Assembly: GCA_019426215.1 (NCBI GenBank)
Contig: CM033404.1
Span: forward strand, 1,922,001 to 1,986,000
Source: Buddleja alternifolia
Lineage: Eukaryota > Streptophyta > Magnoliopsida > Lamiales > Scrophulariaceae
DNA length: 64,000 bases
Reading direction: 5' to 3'
A program made the position numbers and the translations under genes. Below the pieces are notes generated by a model. It did no database searches. It worked only from the letters and a program-made list of their open reading frames with translations, and was not told where the DNA came from. Within the stretch, counting starts at the first letter, position 1. Each line of letters begins with the position of its first letter. Shown here piece after piece: positions 49,901-62,661 of the stretch.

Positions 49901-51429
49901 TCAACATAGAAACATTCAGAAACATCCCATTCAAAAAAAAGGAAGAACTTTAGTTGTTCACCCTATCGCATTAAAAATATTAACATTGAACAAACAGATT
50001 GTATGCCATGCAAGTGTACATTACGAGTTCAGCACAAATATCATTCTTTTTAAGTAATAATGCAATCAAAACTCATCTAATAACGCCAGATGTCACAATA
50101 AAATATGGTAAAAGTGGATAAGGCTTCAAATACAGGAAATTCAAAAATTCCTTACCACAAAGTCTTTCATCAGAAGATTTTTAGAGGGCTTCTTCAAGTT
50201 CAGCTCCACATAAGGAGCCATATGATTCTCACCCTTAGCATCATTATCATCATCTAAATCAATGACAATTGGCCCAGAAAATGATTGCTGTGCTGCTGGA
50301 ACGAACCTCGTATATGCCACACTACTTCCATCCTCATCATCATCCAGGTCAATGACATCAGGAGTAGCTGCTTCAGTTTTCAATGGTTCCACTTTGTTTT
50401 GCACATCAAGACAAGCATATGGAAGCTTAGGATCCATTGCATAGTAGGTGTCCACCAACTGCCTACTCCGTTTCAGAAGCTCCCTTATATCTTTAGTTAC
50501 GCTTCCATATTTTCCAGAATCCAACTCCGCCATCAGATTGTTTATAGAAAATGGATCAGAATGATCTACAGCTTGTGACTCAGTGTAATTTCTTTTCCGC
50601 TCACATTCATATCGCCAAGAACCAGAGAAGGCCGTATCATTATACCGACTTCCTTCATCTGTTTTTGCCCTTTTGTGCCTTTTGGTGCGCAAATCTGTTG
50701 AGTCAAATGCAATGCACGAAAATTAGCCAACACAAGAAAGTGCAGGGACAAATTTGAATTTAACATTTAAATAATCACATACCAGAACATGGAATAAACT
50801 TCTAATGTATCAAGCAGGTGGAACACAGTATAATGATTTAAGTGCTCCTCCATATTTACGAACCCATGTCATAGGTAAGCCTCAAAAAGATTAAACACAA
50901 CAATGCAATCATACATCACCTTATCTCACACTTTTTGTTTTTGGTAATTCACAAATCTAACACTTGATACTAGCAGAAGACAGATCTTACTGAACAGATG
51001 CATCTTCAGCCAACAAGTTTTATTTTAAAAAAAAGTCCTCTTCTTTTTCTTTAAAAAAATTCTTACTACGGTCAACAACAATCACTTGATAGCTTTCAAG
51101 AAACAAATAAAATTGAAACTACAGAAAAAAGTTAAGAGATTCAACAGAGATAGAAAGACAATAGAAATAGTAAACAGACATCGTCATAATATTCTAATTC
51201 ATATCAAATATAGTTACTAAAATATCTCAGCACCAATAAACAATGCCAAACAAAAAATAACAGAAACATCTATTAATACAAACACAAATGTGCTTATTTA
51301 GAGTTTTTTTCTTAAAAAAGAGGAAGATAAAAGAAAATGTAAACAACGTAAAATTGTACCGCTCGAACTAGAGGCCGGAAATCTCTTCAGAAGCGGGTAA
51401 CCGTAATTGCTTTCACTGGCAGCATCCAT
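46968..51429 (-). CDS. DRD1: DRD1-like SNF2 chromatin remodeler (RNA-directed DNA methylation)
   Basis: Plant-specific SNF2 ATPase of the DRD1/CLASSY group, which lets Pol V transcribe silenced loci in RNA-directed DNA methylation. Exons: 51360-51429, 50156-50694, 49630-49827, 48946-49104, 46968-48740, giving 912 aa (Arabidopsis DRD1 is ~890). The N-terminal third is acidic and lysine-rich with two VIDLDDD patches (exon 2) that resemble SUMO-interacting motifs. A Cys/His cluster CEHAF...VCRICG is in exon 4. The helicase has Walker A HAPGSGKT (Lys405), motif II DEGH (516-519), SGTLYQN, and motif [13 protein letters not shown]. The DEGH box and ending in KR are usual in this group. Family is certain; DRD1 rather than CLSY is inferred from length, wording ([17 protein letters not shown]) and C-terminus. 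Confidence 0.92.
49150..49456. mobile_element. Tourist-like (PIF/Harbinger) MITE in DRD1 intron 3
   Basis: 307 bp. The ends GGCTATGTTTGGTTATGTTT and, inverted, GGCAATGTTTGGTTATGTTT are flanked by TAA on both sides (49147-49149, 49457-49459), the PIF/Harbinger 3-bp signature. A second inner copy of GAACCAAACATGGT lies near the right end. Confidence 0.85.
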
Positions 51430-51435
51430 CTTAAA

Positions 51436-52329
51436 CTAAATACACCACCAACAACAAAACAGAACATGTCAACTCTATTTCAACCTAAATTCCACATGCA
51501 TTTCGATATTATCATAGAACAATAATTACAGAAATTTGAACAGCAAATATTAACTATTTAGCAATCATCAGAACCCCCAAATAATGAACAAAAAAGTAAA
51601 TTATAATTTAACAGGGTAAATTCTTCACACACCAACAAAAATATAACATAATATTTCAACTCTATTGTAACACAAATACCGCATGCATGTAAGATATTAC
51701 CATATATAACACTAATTAGCAGAAATGTGAACAGAAAATATACCACATGCATGTTCAATATTATCATATATAACACTAATAAGCAGAAATGTGAACAGAA
51801 TTTATTAACTATTTAGTATTTAGCAATCATCAGAACCCCCAAATAATGAACAAAAAAGTAAAATTATAATTTAACAGGGTAAATTCTTCACACACCAACA
51901 ACAATAAAACAGAAAAATTCAACTCTATTTTAACACAAATACCACATGCATGTTCAATATTACCATATGTAACACTAATTACAGAAATGTGAACAGAAAA
52001 TATTAATTATTTAGCAATCACAAGAACCCCCAAAATAATGAACAACAAAAATTAAAAGTATGATTTAACAGGGTAAATTCTTCACACGCCAACAAAAATA
52101 AAACATAATATTTCAACTCTATTGTAGCATAAATACCACATGCATGTTCAATATTATCATATATAACACTAATTACAGAAATGTGAGCAGAAAATAACAA
52201 CTATTTAGCAATCTCACAGAACCCCCAAATAATGAACAACAAAAATTAAAAAGTATGATTTAACAGGGGAAATTCTTCATCTACATTTGAGTGATGATCG
52301 ATTGAACGAATAAAATGATCAAAACTTAC
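51436..52329 (-). repeat. DRD1 leader intron made of ~192-bp tandem repeats
   Basis: The predicted 5' UTR intron runs from donor AAT|GTAAGT (52330|52329) to acceptor TTTAG (51436). Four copies of AGGGTAAATTCTTCACAC or its relatives occur at ~51612, 51878, 52069 and 52263, that is, spacings of 266, 191 and 194. The long spacing contains an additional ~75-bp duplication of the ATGCATGTTCAATATTATCA segment. Almost the whole intron is this array. Confidence 0.8.
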
Positions 52330-52357
52330 ATTATTTCGGAATTTACACGACAAATTA

Positions 52358-52365
52358 TAGGGTTT
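52358..52365 (-). promoter_or_regulatory. telo-box AAACCCTA in the DRD1 leader
   Basis: AAACCCTA on the minus strand, about 30 nt before the predicted leader donor. Telo-boxes are frequent near plant transcription starts of growth and chromatin genes. This is consensus evidence only. Confidence 0.35.
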
Positions 52366-52832
52366 TTGAATTTTCTTCGAGACTTGTAATGTACGGAACT
52401 TTTTTTGGGAGTGAGCTGAGGAGTGAGCAGAAAAATGGTAAAACGAGGCGTTTCAATTGCTTTGCTTTGCCCCTTCTTTCTTCATTGATACCAGAACAAT
52501 TTTTTTTATGCCAGAACGGATTCTCCTGGATTCACAATTTTACCCTTTTACTGAAGAAAAATAAAGTCAATCGTCGTAGGAGTTTCTTAATTGATCTATT
52601 TATTTGTTCATCTCTAATAAAGTTTTATAATTATTGTTCTTGTTTGGGGTTTGATATTAATTAATTATTGAAATTATCACTGGTTTGTCGTAGTCTAAGT
52701 AGTACTAATAATCCACCGTAGAGGCTACAACTCAAATCATAGAACTACTTTTAACAACTCCAACCCTTTTTTTTAATTATTAAAATTAATAAGAAGTTAG
52801 ATATTATCAAAAAGGAAATTATATAAAATTAA

Positions 52833-54200
52833 GGACAAATGTCACTCATAGTCCCTAAAATATTATATTTATCTCATCTTCGTCCATAAATTAAAATTTG
52901 TTACGCTACCATCCCTAAAGTAACAATTTTGTCTCACTTTAGTCCTTTCTGGTAGTTTGTGACCGGATGTCAGTTTTCGATAGTCCCCGAAGTATCAAAT
53001 TTGTATCACTTTGGTCCTTAAATCCAAAAAAAATAGGTATTTTTCATTTTTTGCAATTTTACAATCTACTTTATTTTAATTATTATTATTAACTAATATA
53101 CATTACTGCATACTTATAGGTAATGTCAAATAGAAGGATAAACAATTATATATATTAATAATTAATTCCTAAATAAAAGAATAGAAACAACTACCTTATT
53201 TTGATTGTTCTTATTTAGCTAATATATACTAATGGTCAATGTCTAAATAAAATGATAAAAAATGATAATTAGTTTTTACTCCTTCAATAATTAAACGATT
53301 GCTTAATCATTCAATTAATGAGGTTTAATTTATAAATAATAAAATTCACAAATTACAAAATAATTATAATTGATTAATTTAATTTCTACAATAAGATGAA
53401 TATTTTAACATAATATGTAAAAAATTATTAACTAATAATCAATTAAATATTTATTACAATAAAGAAATTAATTATCTATTATAGAATAATAACACTTCAA
53501 TTATGTTTTTATTGGAACAAGTTAATTATGATCTCAACAAATGATATTCGTTAAGAATAGAAAAACAAGAAAGAAAACAAACCATAAATAAAAAAAATAT
53601 TGGTTAACCGCCATCTCCACATATTCAGATATGTATTTTGTATTATGATCTTTGGTCACTTCTAAAGCAATCAAACTACTAACAAATTAGTTTGTCACAA
53701 TGAATGCTAGAACAACCAATTCAGTAATTTATCCATGCTATGTTGAGAAAGGACATGTATACGTATGATTTTGTACAAGTGCACATGAGGTTTCTGTGTC
53801 TAATACATATTAGCTAAATAGTAACAATTAAAATAAAATAGTTGTTTTTATTCTTTAACTTAGGAATTAATTATCAATATATATTAATTCTTTATTTTTC
53901 TATGAGACATTACCTATAAGTATATATTAATTTAAATTAGTTAAATAATAACATTTAAAATAAGGTAGATTGTAAATTGCAAAAAAAAAAAAAATCCCTT
54001 TTTTTTTGGGTTTAGGAACCAAAATGGTACAAATTTGATACTTCAGGGACCACCGGAAATTAATATCTGGTCACAAACCACTGGAAAGAATTAAAGTGGG
54101 ACGAAATTATTACTTTAGGGATGGTAGCGTAACAAATTTTAGTTTAGGGACGTAAGTAAGACAAACATAATAATTTAGAGACTATAAGTGACATTTGTCC
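52833..54200. mobile_element. Mutator-like non-autonomous transposon with long inverted repeats
   Basis: 1368 bp. Inverted ends start GGACAAATGTCACT and extend ~340 bp each, with shared blocks such as GTTACGCTACCATCCCTAAA, TTTGGTTCCTAAA-like and GTAATGTC near the inner ends. TAAAATTAA is duplicated exactly at 52824-52832 and 54201-54209 (9 bp). There is no transposase frame inside. Long TIRs plus 9-bp duplication indicate a MULE derivative. Confidence 0.88.
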
Positions 54201-54282
54201 TAAAATTAATAAGCATCTTTTTTAAAACCTATGAAAAGCATTATTAAAAAGGGAAAACTAGAGTTAATAATTGTTACTTTAT

Positions 54283-54778
54283 ATTTTTTTGAAAAATTAT
54301 CACTATAATATAGTTGAAATTTGCGGTTGATTTATCTTTTGCTATTTTCTTGATTCCAAGTAATTCTATATTGATCTATGATGACAATGCATTCTTAAGA
54401 AAAGTCCAGCCGTTAAGTGATAGGTATAAATATAATGATTATTGAATTTATTCTAACTCAATTTTTTTTATTTAATAAATAGACATTAATATTCTCAACT
54501 TGTAAATAAAAAATATACCCTTTTAAATACAATAAAAAGTCTATCAGCATAAATTATTTAGAGGTTATTATCCAACAGAAATGCATAAAATCTAAGACCC
54601 AATATACACCATGATACTAGAGGGTTGATAATTGTTACTTGCAATCTCTCAAAAACTATAGCCATTTATTTTTTTGAAAAATTATCACCGTAATATAGTT
54701 GAAATTTGCGGTTGATTTATCTTTTGCTATTTTCTTGATTCCAAGTAATTCTATATTGATCTATGATGACAATGCATT
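54283..54778. repeat. Near-identical 111-bp direct repeat (54283-54393, 54666-54778)
   Basis: The two copies differ at about two bases across AGTTGAAATTTGCGGTTGAT, CTTTTGCTATTTTCTTGATT and ATTGATCTATGATGACAATG. They are 383 bp apart and must be recent. Confidence 0.85.
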
Positions 54779-54789
54779 AAGCCATTTAA

Positions 54790-56300
54790 GTGAGTTCAAA
54801 GCTAATTAATCGTTATATAATAGTTAATAATCAAATATAGTAACTATAAACAAGGTAAAGTACGAAAATAATGAAAATAAATAAAAATAAAATAAAAATC
54901 CGACTGAAAACACAAAAACGCGAAAAAACCTATTAAAACGATGGAATTTGGACCTATAGGGTGGTGCTCAGCATACTTATGATAAGATCCTAGTTGTTTT
55001 TAAAACGACATTTTCTACAAATTGAAGTATTGGGACCAAATTTCAAAAACAGTTTTTCAGTGTATAATGGTTTTTTTTTTATTTATGTTGTATAAATAGA
55101 CATTATCTGTGATACCATTCTATATAGTTGTGTATAAAATTCAATGTATAATGGTTTGTATTGTAGTGTATAATGGTTTGTATTGTTGTAAATAATTGTA
55201 GTGTAAATATACTAATCTATAATTTGTTATACTTTTAATTTATAAGTTGAATTCATAAAGAAGAAGATAACACTTGCTACGAATTTGTCCCTTTTGGATG
55301 TTACATATATGCACGCTTGCATAATATACCTACACTTTTTTCTACTTATACCACCAATTTTTGAAGCATTGTTAACTCTGATATTGGACCTAGTTTGATT
55401 ATAATATGTATAAATTATTTGTCTAGTAAATTATAATCGATAACAATATGACTCTATTTTCATCATAATGATGATTCGATAACAAATTCCAGGGATTCGT
55501 TGCATAGACTATCTCGAATTTTACTGAAAAACAATCATGGGAAAAAAACAATATCTCGTATCAGTCAATTTGATGATGAATTGATAAAACGATATCTCTC
55601 AATTTTACTGAAAAACAATCGATTTGATGATGAATTGAATGGGTAAAAAAAATCTTTATATTTCTGATATATGTGATTATGGAAAGAATATATGAAATGG
55701 TTTACTCGTAAATGGAGATTTGATGATACTGTGTATTAAATTGAATCTGTTAGTTATAATTTAATGACTAAAATGCCCTTTACATAATTAAAACAATAAA
55801 TCATAAGTTAAATATACAAATTGTCAAAGGCCTACTATATCTTACTTAATAGCAAGGGATGTATTTGATCCATATCCTATATATATATATATATAATATG
55901 CATATCTTTGTGCTTCAGGCACTTATTATGTGTAGAAGATTTTATTTTCAATGGACTTTTGATTAAGTGACATCTTTTTTAAAGAAGCGATTAAATCATC
56001 TTATTAGATCCATTACATGAGAATATATAATACAAGTTTGCATCATTAACAAACTCTATTACAAACTACTATATATTGAGATTTGAACACATAAACTCTT
56101 AGCATCATTGGCGAATATGTTACATCTAAATAGGTCCATTTTTTAGCAATGCAGACTAGTGGTTTTTGAATTCTCACCCACCCACATCTACCTCACGACC
56201 AATTTAATAAGTGTTTCTAGAAATACAAATACAATTAAGTGACATAATAGATAGGCGTGAGAAAAATAATTAATCAGTACTATGCACATCTCTAAAACGG
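54790..56300. other. AT-rich intergenic DNA with small duplications
   Basis: No gene was seen. GTGTATAATGGTTTGTATTG is repeated near 55140-55190. TTTTACTGAAAAACAATC with GATTTGATGATGAATTGA is repeated at ~55519 and ~55598. An (AT)n run lies near 55880. Confidence 0.5.
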
Positions 56301-56308
56301 AGGAAAAA

Positions 56309-56555
56309 TCTATGTTAGACTGAAACCAATGGTCTTAGTGTCTATATCTCTCACAAGTCGATCGGATATGCTTTCTCTCTATATATGTAATGTCATTTCG
56401 AGCTGAACGAGCAGCGCCTTCTCTTGCTTCTTCACTCTGTGCTCACTTCTCAGAAGGACAGTAAGGTGTACTGTGTGCGAGTCCCTACACGAAATTGTGT
56501 GAGAAAGATAAATATAAAATGCACACTCAAACCATAGGACTCGATCTAACATAAA
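56309..56555. mobile_element. MITE, relative of 63492-63641
   Basis: Inverted ends TATGTTAGACTGAAACCAAT and TTATGTTAGATCGAGTCCTA. The two copies share the GTAAGGTGTACTGTGTGCGA-like block. The shorter copy lies upstream of the RPT4 start. Confidence 0.6.
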
Positions 56556-56947
56556 AGTGCCTCTAAAACAGATTTATGAAAATTTGACTTACCTCAAGAG
56601 TATAAATCCACATTTATTTTACCAATTGAGCAAAACTATTATAAAATAATTTTCAAATCCAAAACTCAAAGTCTTTCAACCACCCATAAATAATTTCCCC
56701 ACACCCCTCAAGTTGTTTCTTTCTCTCCTTTTAAGTGGGATAAAGGAAATAAAACATTATTTTACCTCTAAATATTAACATTTTGCAACAAAATTGCAAG
56801 TTTTATCTCATGAGTTAGGATCATTTTAATCATTGTATCACGCTTTACCCGATTTTGGAAACACTCATTATTTTGATAAAGTGCAATGTCAATCATTTTC
56901 TAAGCAACCTTGATCCCGTACCTATTTTTCATTAAAACCTAATTGAG

Positions 56948-57560
56948 TTGAGTATTCAGTTAAAAACTAATGGAATGATCAAATCAAAATTGCATTTTGC
57001 CCCTAATAGGTATAGTTTGTATCAAATACCCCCGAGAAAAAAAAAAGAATTAAAAACCTTCATCTTCGCCATCCATACCCCCGCTCCCCCCCTCCCCCCC
57101 CCGTCCAAGCCCCCACAGTCCAACCCCATCCCATCTCATTCCCATGCACGCGTCCTCCCATCCAACCTCTTTTGCCACTCCAACCCCTCCCCGTCGCCTC
57201 CCGCCACCTCTGCCCTATCCCCCATTGTCGCAGCACCTTCGTTTTCTCCATCGCCACCTCCCCTCCTTCTCAGTGGCCGAAGTACCTTCCCTTGTCGCCG
57301 CAACGCCTCCCCCCTTCCCCAGCATCACCCCGCACCCCCAAAATGTTGGTAAGTTTTTTTCCCTCTTTCTTTTTTTTTTCTAATAAAATATATCAGTTTA
57401 AAACTTTTTTCAAAATTTGAACTAAAACAATTTTTATTTTTATGCTTACTTTTTCAACGTAAGTGTCTTCAAGGGGCAAAATGCAAATTTAAGATACCAT
57501 TTTATTAGTTTATAACAAAATATTCAACTCCGTTAGTTTTTTCGTTAACTTTTAACAGAA
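56948..57560. other. C-rich intergenic patch
   Basis: 57060-57350 is strongly C-rich (runs of up to nine C), against an AT-rich background, with TTGCATTTTGCCCCT at 56989 and its inverse near 57472. This may be a foreign insertion between inverted arms. The proline-rich frames here are products of the base composition and I do not call them genes. Confidence 0.5.
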
Positions 57561-58097
57561 AAAAACCACGGGACCAATATTGCTTAAAGAAAAAAGATTA
57601 ACTTTGTCAAATTATTAGAACCATTTTTAAAATCACATACAATACGGGATCAGAACTAAAATCACCTTATTACGTGGAACTAAATTTGCAATTTTGCCCA
57701 ACTCTCACCTTCCTTGTCAAAGCAAGCAACTACTCCACTTTTCCAAGTCAAACTAGTTTTTTTAAAAAAATGAAAAATAAAAAAGAACTTTTACACAATT
57801 AACACTTCATTTTCTACCTTTCCTTTTATTCCCTCTCCTCCCCTTTTGTTCTTGCCGCAGCCAAACTCACTGTTCCTCGACCATAACAAGAGACAGTAGA
57901 AAAATTTTCATTTGGCGCCCTTTCCTCCATTAATTCCCCCAGAAATTTCCTCGAAATTTCTCTCGCTGTATACTCCCCAACGCCTCCGATTCCTCTTCCC
58001 TTTTTTCCTATTTCATTCTTGTTGTATACAATACCAATACGTATAGTTTTGCATCTCTATTCTTCAAGCGCTGACTTGGTCTATTTCTCTCTCTAGA

Positions 58098-61000
58098 ATG
58101 GCGTCTGAACAACAATTATCTGCGATTAAGGTACTCTATATACTTTATTTTGTGATTGCGCATATATTTTCCCTTTTCAATTGAATCAAGCAGTAATTAT
58201 TTGTTGTGGTTAGGGCGCTAAAGTGTTAATGGTGGGCGCCGGCGGTATCGGCTGCGAGCTTCTCAAAACCTTGGCGCTATCAGGTTTCAAAGATATACAT
58301 ATCGTGAGTATAACTTTTTTCATTCTTTTCAATGTTTAATTTTTGTTTCTGTGTGCTGTTATTTTGAGTAATTTTAATTTATGGATTTTGAGGGTTTTTT
58401 AACTAGGGTTTTGGTATATGCATATTTGGTTAATTTGTTGCTGTATTTGCTCGTAAAATCGTGTTGTAGTAGTTCGTGCATGTTTTGGAGAAGGCTGGCT
58501 TGGTTTTGCTACATTTATTTGTTGGCCTATGTTGCCGAAGAGGGATTGAGATTTTCTTGGGGTGCATTTGGGGGAGGGGCATGTGTATGGGGATCCGAGT
58601 TGAAAATAATTTAGTTTGAGTTTAATTGATTATTTATTCGATTTTGTAAATAACTTTCGGATGCTTCGGTTTTATTCCACTTATTGTAATTTTAATAAAA
58701 TATAGTGAAGGCCTTTAAAGAAGCTTAAGTAGTTTCAGGAGGCAAAAAAATGTGATAGTCCATGCTCTAGTATAGGGATTTAATTGTTTTATTGTTACTT
58801 GCCTCAATGCAGATCGACATGGATACAATTGAAGTCAGCAACCTAAATAGACAGTTCTTGTTTCGACAATCACATGTTGGTCAATCCAAGGCCAAAGTGA
58901 GTAGAGAATTCAACTTCTTTCATGCTGGATGTTATGATCCGCAGGCGTCTTTTCTAACTTATTATTTGGATAAATGTTCGACCAGGTTGCTCGTGAAGCG
59001 GTGTTGAAATTTAGGCCTCACATCAGCATTACACCATACCATGCAAATGTGAAAGATCCTGATTTCAATGTTGATTTCTTTAAGCAATTTAATGTTGTTC
59101 TGAACGGGCTTGACAATTTAGATGCCAGAAGACATGTAAACCGCCTCTGCTTGGCAGCTGGTGTTCCATTGGTGGAAAGTGGGACCACTGGGTTTCTGGG
59201 ACAGGTGGTGTTTTCTTGTAAGAATTCATAGGCACTTCTATTTAATTTGTGCTATCACTATTATGGAGTTCGAATCTCCAATGGTGGATCATGCTGCTAA
59301 TATTCACTGGCATAAAATATCTTTGGCTAATTGTGTGATAGTATAAAACAGTCATTGATTGTTCCTATTTGTTTGTCACGCATGTCCTATTACACAACAA
59401 TTATTAAAGGTTTCCTACATTCGTCATTATCCCTGCAAATTTATCGTAATAAAATTTCCTAAAACCTTATCATTTTTTTTTAAAATTGTTGGAGACAGGT
59501 CACAGTTCATGTAAAGGGCAGATCAGAATGTTATGAATGCCAGCCAAAGCCAGCTCCTAAAACTTACCCTGTTTGTACTATCACGAGTACTCCATCAAAG
59601 GTGTAAATATTTGTATATTAATTTCTTCTTGCCTTTTGTGCGGAACTTATCTTCGAAAGAACTGGGATGGGCTTTACCATCCTTTAGATTATTCATTTCT
59701 GTATCTGTTTATGCATATCTTTATGAGAATTAAAAATTTCCTGCTGCCTAAGTAGGTGAAACTATATGAGGGGTTGTTTGAGTTATCAAAATGAACCTTA
59801 ATGTGAGCGCTTATATGCCTGTATACACCACCTTATTATGACTAAAGGTATTGGTGGATGTTTTTAACCACACTTAGCTTGCTGGGTCAGTTTAATGAGT
59901 ATCATAATGTTGATAGTACCAATTGATTGCAGTTATTTGGAAGAAAATCTGTATCGGGCTTATTTTCTGGGCTTCCACTATTCGTAGATTCAAGATTTTT
60001 ATTTTTTTTACTGAAATGTTATAATTTGTTGTTTCAATATTGCAGTTTGTTCACTGTATCGTATGGGCGAAAGACCTGCTTTTTGTAAAGTTATTTGGGG
60101 ACAAAAATCAGGAAAATGATCTGAATGTACGTTCTAGTGATGCCTCCAGCTCATCACAACAAGTAGAAGATGCTTTTGAACGCGGAAAGGATGAAGATAT
60201 TGAACAATATGGAAGGAGAGTTTACGATCATGTTTTTGGCTATAACATTGAGTTAGCTTTATCGAACGAAGAGACGTGGAAAAATCGCAACAGGCCTCGG
60301 CCTATTTATATGAAAGATGTAATCCCCATTGAACTTATCCATCGGAATGGAAATCAGGTTAAAAGTTCAGTAGATGGAGATTCTTCATCAGTGTCTGCAA
60401 TGTCATCTCTAGGTCTGAAAAATCCACAAGATCTTTGGAGCTTAAAGGAGAACTCAACGATATTTCTTGAGGCCCTGAAATTATTTTTCTTAAAACGAGA
60501 AAAGGTTTGAGACATGTTCCAAAGTTTTTGTGATGATTTGAGTATTCTTGATCATGCGATTCCTTAATCGTAGTTGATATTTAATTTATGCATTTTCAGG
60601 AGATTGGCAACTTGTGTTTTGACAAAGATGATCAGTTAGCTGTAGAATTTGTTACTGCTGCAGCAAATATTCGAGCTTCTTCATTTGGCATCCCTTTGCA
60701 TAGCCTTTTTGAGGCCAAGGGTATTGCTGGCAATATTGTACATGCTGTTGCCACAACAAATGCCATCATTGCTGGTTTAATTGTGATTGAGGCTATTAAG
60801 GTGCTTCAAAATGATATTAAAAACTACAGGTAGGTCATATTTGCTTTACTGTGATTTCCTCCCGTCTGGTGCCTAGTCATGCACTATGAAGTCTATTTAT
60901 TATTTTTCTGAAAAATCTTTAAGAAGGCTTAGCTGAAAGTTAACCGACACCTGCATATTATCTTGGCCTGATTTCTGTTTTCCTTTTTTTTTTTTGGGTG

Positions 61001-62661
61001 GGGGGTGGGGATGATCCTTGGTATTACTAACATTTCTTATGAGGGGATGCAATGAAACTGATAAATTAGCATGATTTTCTTAACTAAGTAAAAAACATGA
61101 TACTGATACTTATTGTTCTCTTTAACTTGACATTCTAATGTCTGTAGGATGACTTATTGTCTTGAACACCCTACAAGAAAGATGCTTCTTATGCCAGTAG
61201 AGCCATTTGAGCCAAACAAATCTTGCTATGTCTGCTCTGAGGTTTGGCGATGTTACTTGTTTTCTCTTTATATCTCACTTTTGTCTTGTATGGAATTTTC
61301 ATTTGTTTTTGACTGAACAAACTGCATTCTAATTGGTTAAACACTTTTGTTCTAATGGTATGAAATGTTTTTGCAAGTAGACACCTTTGACTCTTGAGAT
61401 AAATACAAATCGTTCAAAGTTGAGGGACCTCGTTGACAAGATTGTGAAATCAAAATTAGGCATGAGTTTGCCTTTGATCATGCATGGTTCCGATCTTCTC
61501 TATGAGGTTGGTGATGATCTCGATAAAGATGAGGTTGCCAATTATGCAGCGAACCTTGAAAAGGTTGATTGCCTCTTCTTTATGTCTATCATATTTATTT
61601 ATTTAAGTTTTTTCCTCTCTCTTTTCATGTTTTCAGTTATGGGTTTGCTTAACTTGTGCATCTTCTGTTAGGTACTATCTGGGCTTCCTCCTCCAGTCAT
61701 GGGTGGAACAATTCTTACGGTTGAAGATCTTCAGCAAGAGCTAAAATGTAGCATTAATATTAAGCACAGGTTTGTCTCTTGCCACCGTCATTCCTGTTAT
61801 TGCTGACATTTGATGACTTTGACTTATGTGATCTCGTGCATCTGAATATTTGATTAAAGTAAATTCAATTGAGAGTAAGACTCCTCGATTGCACTCCAAA
61901 TTGCTGCTTTTCATTTTTTAACCTATTTCATTTCCTCTCCTGTTCCTATCACATGTTTTATTTTCTGAACTAATGACTGAATTTATGTCTTGCTATACTT
62001 TATTTTGATATAAGATGGTTCATTCGGATACTAATTTTCTCAATATGTTTGAAGTCTGGTTGCTTGTCTCTGTTTGCTGCTTAAGTGTGCTGTAATTTAT
62101 TTTTGAGATAATTACAGAAAACTCCTCAAGGTTTGTTCTAAATAAAATTAATTTCTAAAAGTTTTCCGAAATTACGTACAAACTCTCGTCTTGGATGTAG
62201 CCTCAACCTTATATTAGTTTTAATGAGAAAAAATCAAAATCAGCCAAATTGATTAATTAACATCCGATTTTACCTTTCGCAAGTTTTATCTCGACTCTTA
62301 TATCAAATTTTCTAGGGAGGAATTTGATGAGGAGAAGGAACCCGATGGAATGATTCTCTCAGGCTGGACACAACCTCCGGCAGTAGAAAAGAATGGCAAG
62401 ACATCTATCGACAATGGCGAGAGCACCTCCTCTGCATCTCAAGCTACTTCTCTTGAGACCGAAGTAGATGATGACCTGCAAATCATTCCAGTACAAACTG
62501 GGAAGAAAAGGAAGTTTTTGGACATTGCTAGTTCAGATAATTTATCTGTTACCAAGGAGACGAAAATCAAAAGAAAAGCAGAAGAAATTGATGGCAACAA
62601 GGATTTTGTCATGCTTGACGATGAGAATTCTGAAAATAGCAAGAAGAAAGGGGAGCAATAG
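58098..62661 (+). CDS. SAE2: SUMO-activating enzyme subunit 2 (SAE2/UBA2)
   Basis: Catalytic subunit of the heterodimeric SUMO E1, which adenylates SUMO, binds it as a thioester and passes it to the E2 SCE1 in the nucleus. Eleven exons: 58098-58130, 58214-58303, 58813-58896, 58986-59204, 59499-59600, 60046-60504, 60600-60829, 61148-61241, 61381-61563, 61672-61769, 62316-62661; all joins stay in frame, 645 aa. The ATP site is [10 protein letters not shown] (from residue 18). The thioester Cys168 is in [12 protein letters not shown]. Zn-binding pairs are CYEC (153-156) and CYVC (exon 8). [13 protein letters not shown] follows the active site. A ubiquitin-fold domain spans exons 9-10. The C-terminal tail is basic (KKRK, KIKRK), likely a nuclear localisation signal. 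Slightly longer than Arabidopsis SAE2 (625 aa). Confidence 0.96.

Noticed and set aside
56948..57420. Proline-rich frames of 79-134 codons
   Set aside because: Produced by the C-rich base composition; three frames are open at once and none has a gene context.
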